The notes under the pieces were generated by a model. That model was not told where the DNA came from. It saw only the letters and a program-made list of their open reading frames with translations, and did not search any database. A DNA stretch of 10,185 nucleotides from an uncultured Actinomyces sp. (GTDB taxonomy: Bacteria > Actinomycetota > Actinomycetes > Actinomycetales > Actinomycetaceae), in the NCBI GenBank assembly GCA_916719935.1, contig CAKAPY010000034.1, forward strand, positions 1 through 10,185, written 5' to 3'. Shown in pieces: positions 5,891-10,185 of the stretch (position 1 is the first letter of the stretch; every line of letters starts with the position of its first letter). The position numbers were made by a program, and so were the translations under genes.

Positions 5891-8800
5891 GTGCCACAGT
5901 TTTCTGCTCTTCTTCCCGTCTTTGCTCAGGATGAGGCGCTTCATCGCGTTCTTGAATCGATCGATCACGGTGAATCAGGATGCGTCGTTGCACCTGCGGG
6001 TGCCCGCATTCCTCTGATCGCCTCAATGGCTCAACGTCGGGATAAGACAATTTACGTCGTTGTTCCTACGGGACGTGAAGCAGAAGAAACCGCAAGCGCT
6101 TTGCGCGCGTGGGTTGACGATGTCGAGGTTTTCCCCTCATGGGAAACGCTTCCTCACGAGCGTTTGTCTCCGCAGGTTGACACCATGGCGCAAAGAATTG
6201 CTGTCCTACGTCGTCTGATCCACCCGCAATCGGGAGACGAACATGCCGGGGCACTGAATGTTGTCGTCATCCCAGTTCGCGCGCTCATGCAGCCCATCAT
6301 TCACGGGATTTCGGATCGCGCTCCCGTACGCGTTAAAGCGGGGGACATTGTCGATCTACCCAACCTTGCCCGAGAGCTTGAAAACCTGGGTTATACGCGC
6401 GTCGATATGGTTGAACAGCGCGGACAGTTCTCGGTTCGTGGTGGCATTCTTGATGTTTTCCCGCCCCAGGAAGCACACCCTCTGCGTATCGAATTGTGGG
6501 GGGATGAGGTCGATGAAATTCGCGCCTTTTCGCTGCAAGATCAACGAACATTGGGAGTCGTTGATTCGGGTGTCTGGGCTGTTGCCTGCCGCGAATTACT
6601 GCTGACGGAGCAAGTTCGCGCAAAGGCCCGCGGTGAGATGGATCGTCTGCCCGGCGCCGCGGAGATTCTCGAGCTTGCCTCTCAAGGAATCGCCGCTCCC
6701 GGCCTCGAGTCCCTCGCGCCGATCCTTGTCGGAGGGATGGATTCCTTCCTTGACCTGATCCCCGCGGGCGGACTATTTGTCGCCATTGATCCCGAACGTA
6801 TTCGCGCTCGCGGCGCGGACTTGGTTGCGACAACCGAAGAATTTCTCTCTGCTGCATGGTCACAGGCCGCAGGCGGGGGAGCGGTCCCTCTCGAGGCGGG
6901 TGATGCCTCCTTCATTCCGCTAGAGGAAATTTGGGGAGCGCAGGGGCGCCCGTGGTGGGAGCTGACGGCGCTTCCCCCGGCTGAACTTGCCGAGGCCATG
7001 GCCAAGAATTCCCACGGCCTCGGGGACGGGGTGGAAAGCGAAGCCACATCGGGGGCGCTGCTCAAAAAAGAAGCGCACTCGGTCATCGTCTCGGATACCT
7101 TGGTGGCGCTTGGCGCGCGCGATGTTCGTCCCTACCGAGGGGACTACACTCGCGCACTTGAGGACATTCGAACGCTTATTCGAAGCGGATGGACGCTCAT
7201 CCTTGCAGCAGAAGGTGAAGGCCCAGCGCGGCGTCTGTATTCGATTGCGACCGATGCGGGAATCGGAAGTCGAATTGTTCAAGAAATCGATCCCACGCAG
7301 GACTCATCGGTTCTTGATGTTGTGGCAGCTCCACGAACGAAGGGCTTTGTCGCGCCGGATCTAAAACTGGCGATCATCTCTGAGTCGGATCTTTCTGGGC
7401 GAGTTGGTGCAACGACTCGCGATATGCGCAAGATGCCCTCGAGGCGACGCAAAGGTGTTGATCCTCTCAGCCTCCATCCGGGGGACTACATCGTCCACGA
7501 CCAGCACGGTATTGGGCGCTTCATTGAATTGGTGTCCCGCACGGTTGGACGCGGTGAGGGCCAGGTGACCAGGGACTACCTGGTCTTGGAATACGCGCCA
7601 TCGAAACGAGGCCAGCCCGGAGATCGTCTCTTCATCCCCACAGATAGCCTGGATCAAATCTCGAAATACACCGGCTCGGATCAGCCCGCACTGACCAAGA
7701 TGGGCGGTGCCGACTGGGAGAAAACAAAAGCTAAGGCGCGCAAGGCCGTTAAGGAAATCGCGCAAGAGCTCATCCGCCTGTACGCCGTCCGTCAGGCGAC
7801 GAAGGGTCATGCCTTCGGCCCAGATACCCCCTGGCAACGCGAATTGGAAGATTCCTTCCCCTACGTCGAGACTCCCGATCAGCTGGTCACTATCGACGAA
7901 GTCAAGGCGGATATGGAAAAGCCGATGCCCATGGACCGTCTGCTAACGGGCGATGTTGGCTACGGAAAGACCGAAATCGCCGTGCGTGCGGCTTTTAAGG
8001 CGATTCAAGACGGCAAGCAGGTCGCACTGTTGGTTCCAACGACCCTTCTGGTTCAACAGCACGCGGAAACCTTCGCGGAGCGCTACGCGGGATTCCCAGT
8101 GACGATCGGCACCCTCTCGCGCTTCTCAACGCCGAAGGAAGCAGAGAAAGTCAAGGAAGGATTGGCCTCGGGAGGAGTGGACCTGGTGATTGGTACCCAC
8201 TCGCTGCTCAGTGGTGCCATTGCTTTCAAGGACTTGGGTCTGGTCATCATTGATGAGGAACAACGTTTTGGCGTTGAACACAAGGAAACGCTCAAGGCTC
8301 TGCGTGCGGATGTCGATGTTCTCTCGATGTCGGCAACGCCTATTCCCAGAACCTTGGAGATGGCGGTTTCGGGTATTCGTGAAATGTCGATTCTTCAGAC
8401 TCCTCCCGAAGAACGACAGCCCGTCCTTACCTTTGTGGGTGCCCACACCGATGCGCAGGTCAGTGCGGCGATTCGCAGGGAACTCCTGCGCGATGGGCAG
8501 GTTTTCTACGTCCACAACCGCGTGGATTCGATTTCTTCGGTCGCAGCACATATCCAAGAGCTTGTTCCCGAGGCGCGAATTAGGGTCGCTCACGGAAAAC
8601 TCAACGAACATCAGTTGGAAAGCGTCATCGTTGATTTCTGGAACCACGATTTTGACGTGCTGGTGTGTACGACCATCGTGGAAACCGGCCTGGATATTTC
8701 CAATGCGAATACATTGATCGTGGACCGCGCGGATACCTTTGGTCTGTCCCAATTGCACCAGTTGCGTGGGCGTGTGGGCCGAGGCCGTGAGCGCGCATAT

Positions 8801-9523
8801 GCCTACTTCTTCTATCCCTCGGACCGCCCGCTTTCAGAAACCGCTCATGAGAGGTTGCAGACGATTGCCCAGAACGCTGATCTGGGGGCGGGTCTTGCCG
8901 TTGCGCAGCGTGATCTTGAGATCCGAGGCGCCGGTAACCTTCTGGGTGGTGCACAGTCGGGACACATTGAAGGTGTGGGCTTTGACCTTTACGTCCGGAT
9001 GGTTGCCGATGCGGTTGCGGCATTCAAGGGGCAGCGCAAGGAAGAGAAGAAGGATCTGCGCCTAGACGTGACCGTTGATGCGCATATTCCCGAAAGCTAT
9101 ATTTCCGCAGAACGCTTGCGTTTGGAGGTCTACGGAAAGATCGCCGCGGTGGAAAACAGTGAGCAGGAAAAGGACCTGCGCGATGAAATTACAGACCGCT
9201 ATGGCCCCATCCCGCCTCAGGTGGACTTGCTCTTCGAAATTGCGCGCCTACGTGCTCTTCTTCGACAGATCGGAATCGACGAAGTCGCTACACAGGGCAA
9301 GTACCTGCGTATTCACCCGATCGAGTTGAAGGAATCTCAGGCGCTTCGTCTGAAGCGTTTGTACCCCGGTTGTGTTGTCAAGGCTGCGGTTCGCCAACTT
9401 TTGGTTCCGCTCCCCATGACGGCGCGGGTTGGGGGAGTGCCTTTGACCGATCACGCTTTGCTTGAATGGATCGAGAACCTTCTGGCAAAGGTTCTGAATC
9501 CGACCGTGGCTTCAACGCGCTGA
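5891..9523 (+). CDS. mfd: Transcription-repair coupling factor Mfd
   Basis: 1210-residue DNA translocase that pushes stalled RNA polymerase off damaged DNA and recruits UvrA for nucleotide excision repair. The N-terminal UvrB-like region covers about 1-350. The RNA polymerase interaction (CarD-like) domain is at about 525-595, starting LHPGDYIVHDQHGIGRF. The RecG-like helicase core follows: Walker A GDVGYGKTE at 687-695, DEEQ at 788-791, motif III SATPIPRT at 814-821, and HQLRGRVGRGRERAY at 956-970 (motif VI). The translocation (TRG-type) region with GAGNLLGGAQSGHIEGVGFDLY is at about 1013-1034. The C-terminal autoinhibitory domain is at about 1058-1180. All helicase residues are intact, and the length is slightly above E. 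coli Mfd. The start is GTG directly after the pth stop with an AGGGAG SD. Confidence 0.97.
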   Translation: MPQFSALLPVFAQDEALHRVLESIDHGESGCVVAPAGARIPLIASMAQRRDKTIYVVVPTGREAEETASALRAWVDDVEVFPSWETLPHERLSPQVDTMAQRIAVLRRLIHPQSGDEHAGALNVVVIPVRALMQPIIHGISDRAPVRVKAGDIVDLPNLARELENLGYTRVDMVEQRGQFSVRGGILDVFPPQEAHPLRIELWGDEVDEIRAFSLQDQRTLGVVDSGVWAVACRELLLTEQVRAKARGEMDRLPGAAEILELASQGIAAPGLESLAPILVGGMDSFLDLIPAGGLFVAIDPERIRARGADLVATTEEFLSAAWSQAAGGGAVPLEAGDASFIPLEEIWGAQGRPWWELTALPPAELAEAMAKNSHGLGDGVESEATSGALLKKEAHSVIVSDTLVALGARDVRPYRGDYTRALEDIRTLIRSGWTLILAAEGEGPARRLYSIATDAGIGSRIVQEIDPTQDSSVLDVVAAPRTKGFVAPDLKLAIISESDLSGRVGATTRDMRKMPSRRRKGVDPLSLHPGDYIVHDQHGIGRFIELVSRTVGRGEGQVTRDYLVLEYAPSKRGQPGDRLFIPTDSLDQISKYTGSDQPALTKMGGADWEKTKAKARKAVKEIAQELIRLYAVRQATKGHAFGPDTPWQRELEDSFPYVETPDQLVTIDEVKADMEKPMPMDRLLTGDVGYGKTEIAVRAAFKAIQDGKQVALLVPTTLLVQQHAETFAERYAGFPVTIGTLSRFSTPKEAEKVKEGLASGGVDLVIGTHSLLSGAIAFKDLGLVIIDEEQRFGVEHKETLKALRADVDVLSMSATPIPRTLEMAVSGIREMSILQTPPEERQPVLTFVGAHTDAQVSAAIRRELLRDGQVFYVHNRVDSISSVAAHIQELVPEARIRVAHGKLNEHQLESVIVDFWNHDFDVLVCTTIVETGLDISNANTLIVDRADTFGLSQLHQLRGRVGRGRERAYAYFFYPSDRPLSETAHERLQTIAQNADLGAGLAVAQRDLEIRGAGNLLGGAQSGHIEGVGFDLYVRMVADAVAAFKGQRKEEKKDLRLDVTVDAHIPESYISAERLRLEVYGKIAAVENSEQEKDLRDEITDRYGPIPPQVDLLFEIARLRALLRQIGIDEVATQGKYLRIHPIELKESQALRLKRLYPGCVVKAAVRQLLVPLPMTARVGGVPLTDHALLEWIENLLAKVLNPTVASTR

Positions 9524-9532
9524 TGAGAGCGC

Positions 9533-9538
9533 TACACT
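9533..9538 (+). promoter_or_regulatory. Likely -10 box of the lipoprotein gene
   Basis: TACACT in the 54-base gap after mfd. A weak -35, TTCAAC (9511-9516), lies 16 bases upstream, inside the end of mfd. Unlike the leaderless cases it leaves a 5' leader of about 35 bases that holds the SD. The hexamer is part of a short CACTGA tandem repeat. The gene may also be read through from mfd. Confidence 0.4.
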
Positions 9539-9564
9539 GACACTGACTACGAAGTGAATGAACC

Positions 9565-9570
9565 GGAGGA
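9565..9570 (+). promoter_or_regulatory. Ribosome binding site that sets the lipoprotein start
   Basis: GGAGGA followed seven bases later by the ATG at 9578. An in-frame GTG at 9554 would put this SD inside the coding sequence and would place charged residues ahead of the signal peptide, so 9578 is the start. Confidence 0.8.
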
Positions 9571-9577
9571 TATTTTC

Positions 9578-10150
9578 ATGGTTTCACGTGTGCGCGCATC
9601 AAAGGCCGCGATCCTTCTTGCCGTGTGTGGATTGGGACTCGGAGCTTGCTCTGCTCACCCGGGAACCGCCGCAATCGTTGGAGATACGCGTATCAGTGAA
9701 GCCGATGTGAGCTTGACCAGCCAGCAGCTCAGTGGGCTGCTTGGTCAAGATGTCGATGCCTCACGGTTGCTTCCGACCCTCAGCCAGAACCTGGCCATCG
9801 GCAAGGTTGCCGAGAAGAACGGCATCACGGTCTCTGACCAGGAAATCACTGACAGCCTTGCTGAGATGGGACAAGAAGTTGTTCAGCGTGGTGGGAAGAG
9901 CACGCCCATTACGAATCCCAGCTCTTTGCTGAAGACCGTCATTAAGAACTCGATCGCCCAGCAGAAGCTGCGTTCCTCCGGGATGTCTCAACAGCAATTG
10001 GCCCAGGCGAATGCGGAATTGGCGAACACGATTCAAACAACCAAGGTTGAAATCAATCCCCGGTACGGCACCTTGGATGCGAAAAGCGGTTCGCTGACTC
10101 AAGGTGTTTTCGGTGACGTCATCCGCGCCAATAGTGGAGCACAGAAGTAG
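9578..10150 (+). CDS. SurA N-terminal domain-like lipoprotein
   Basis: 190-residue exported lipoprotein. The signal peptide has basic residues at 4-9, a hydrophobic core at about 10-22 and a lipobox L21-G22-A23-C24, so C24 should be lipidated and anchored to the outer face of the membrane. The mature part begins AHPGTAAIVGDTRISEADV, a SurA/trigger-factor-like N-terminal pattern, followed by helical sequence with NGITVSDQEI at 81-90. A VEINPRYGTLD motif at 157-167 is typical of the lipoprotein that follows mfd in other Actinobacteria. No peptidyl-prolyl isomerase domain is present, so any chaperone role would be through the N-terminal fold only. Known relatives sit between mfd and mazG/eno; the next gene is outside this window. 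The exact function is not known. Confidence 0.82.
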   Translation: MVSRVRASKAAILLAVCGLGLGACSAHPGTAAIVGDTRISEADVSLTSQQLSGLLGQDVDASRLLPTLSQNLAIGKVAEKNGITVSDQEITDSLAEMGQEVVQRGGKSTPITNPSSLLKTVIKNSIAQQKLRSSGMSQQQLAQANAELANTIQTTKVEINPRYGTLDAKSGSLTQGVFGDVIRANSGAQK

Positions 10151-10185
10151 CTCGGCCCAGACTAATCGATCGTCTAAATGTGATG
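10151..10185. other. Intergenic end of window
   Basis: Thirty-five bases after the lipoprotein stop. ATG triplets occur at 10178 and at the very end (10183-10185), but neither has an SD or enough sequence to judge. A small palindromic core, ATCGAT, is present at 10165-10175. No terminator is visible. Confidence 0.3.

Noticed and set aside
8126..8758. A 210-codon minus-strand frame inside mfd
   Set aside because: It is antisense to the intact Mfd helicase core, with no SD and no recognisable domain.
9517..9532. Small hairpin GCGCT/AGCGC at the end of mfd as a terminator
   Set aside because: Only five pairs and no U-run; too weak to call.
9554..9577. Extended lipoprotein start at GTG 9554
   Set aside because: It would place the GGAGGA SD inside the coding region and add acidic residues before the signal peptide.
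1..10185. CRISPR array, insertion sequence, phage genes, tRNA, toxin-antitoxin or new defence system
   Set aside because: No regularly spaced repeats, transposase, terminal inverted repeats, tRNA signature or clusters of unknown genes were seen. Nearly all the coding content belongs to known housekeeping families.

Overview
The window looks like a chromosomal housekeeping segment of a moderate-GC actinobacterium, most likely of the Actinomycetaceae type (Actinomyces/Schaalia and relatives). The reasons are the protein flavours (an actinobacterial-style galactokinase, exonuclease III and zinc-dependent alcohol dehydrogenase), the order pth - mfd - SurA-like lipoprotein that is common around mfd in Actinobacteria, and several genes that seem to lack a Shine-Dalgarno (SD) site and carry a TANNNT-like -10 box only 6-7 bases before the ATG, as expected for leaderless mRNAs. 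The genus is an inference; there is no rRNA or tRNA in the window to fix it.

Layout. Bases 1-144 hold no convincing gene, only a long stem-loop that pairs fully only as plus-strand RNA. On the minus strand, a zinc-dependent alcohol dehydrogenase (2286 to 1246) is followed by a perfect hairpin and then a CDF-family metal efflux transporter (1182 to 145). The dehydrogenase is visibly more GC-rich than its neighbours and has a strong SD site, unlike them. Divergent from it on the plus strand is an exonuclease III gene (2426-3256). A 2H-phosphoesterase (2'-5' RNA ligase family) gene converges on it with a gap of only 4 bases. Galactokinase (3962-5200, plus) is divergent from the 2H-phosphoesterase and ends at a strong hairpin. 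Immediately after that hairpin come pth (peptidyl-tRNA hydrolase) and mfd (transcription-repair coupling factor), which abut as TAA|GTG. A SurA_N-type lipoprotein (9578-10150) with its own likely promoter closes the window.

How the genes fit together. pth and mfd form a translationally coupled pair: one recycles peptidyl-tRNA, the other removes stalled RNA polymerase and recruits nucleotide excision repair. Exonuclease III adds base-excision repair. The other genes are independent units: metal efflux, an oxidoreductase of unknown substrate, RNA 2',3'-cyclic phosphate chemistry, galactose phosphorylation, and a cell-surface lipoprotein.

I found no mobile element, CRISPR array, phage gene, toxin-antitoxin pair or recognisable new defence system. 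The points worth a second look are regulatory: apparent leaderless promoters fused to the preceding hairpins, the unexplained plus-strand stem-loop, and direct repeats between the 2H-phosphoesterase and galK.
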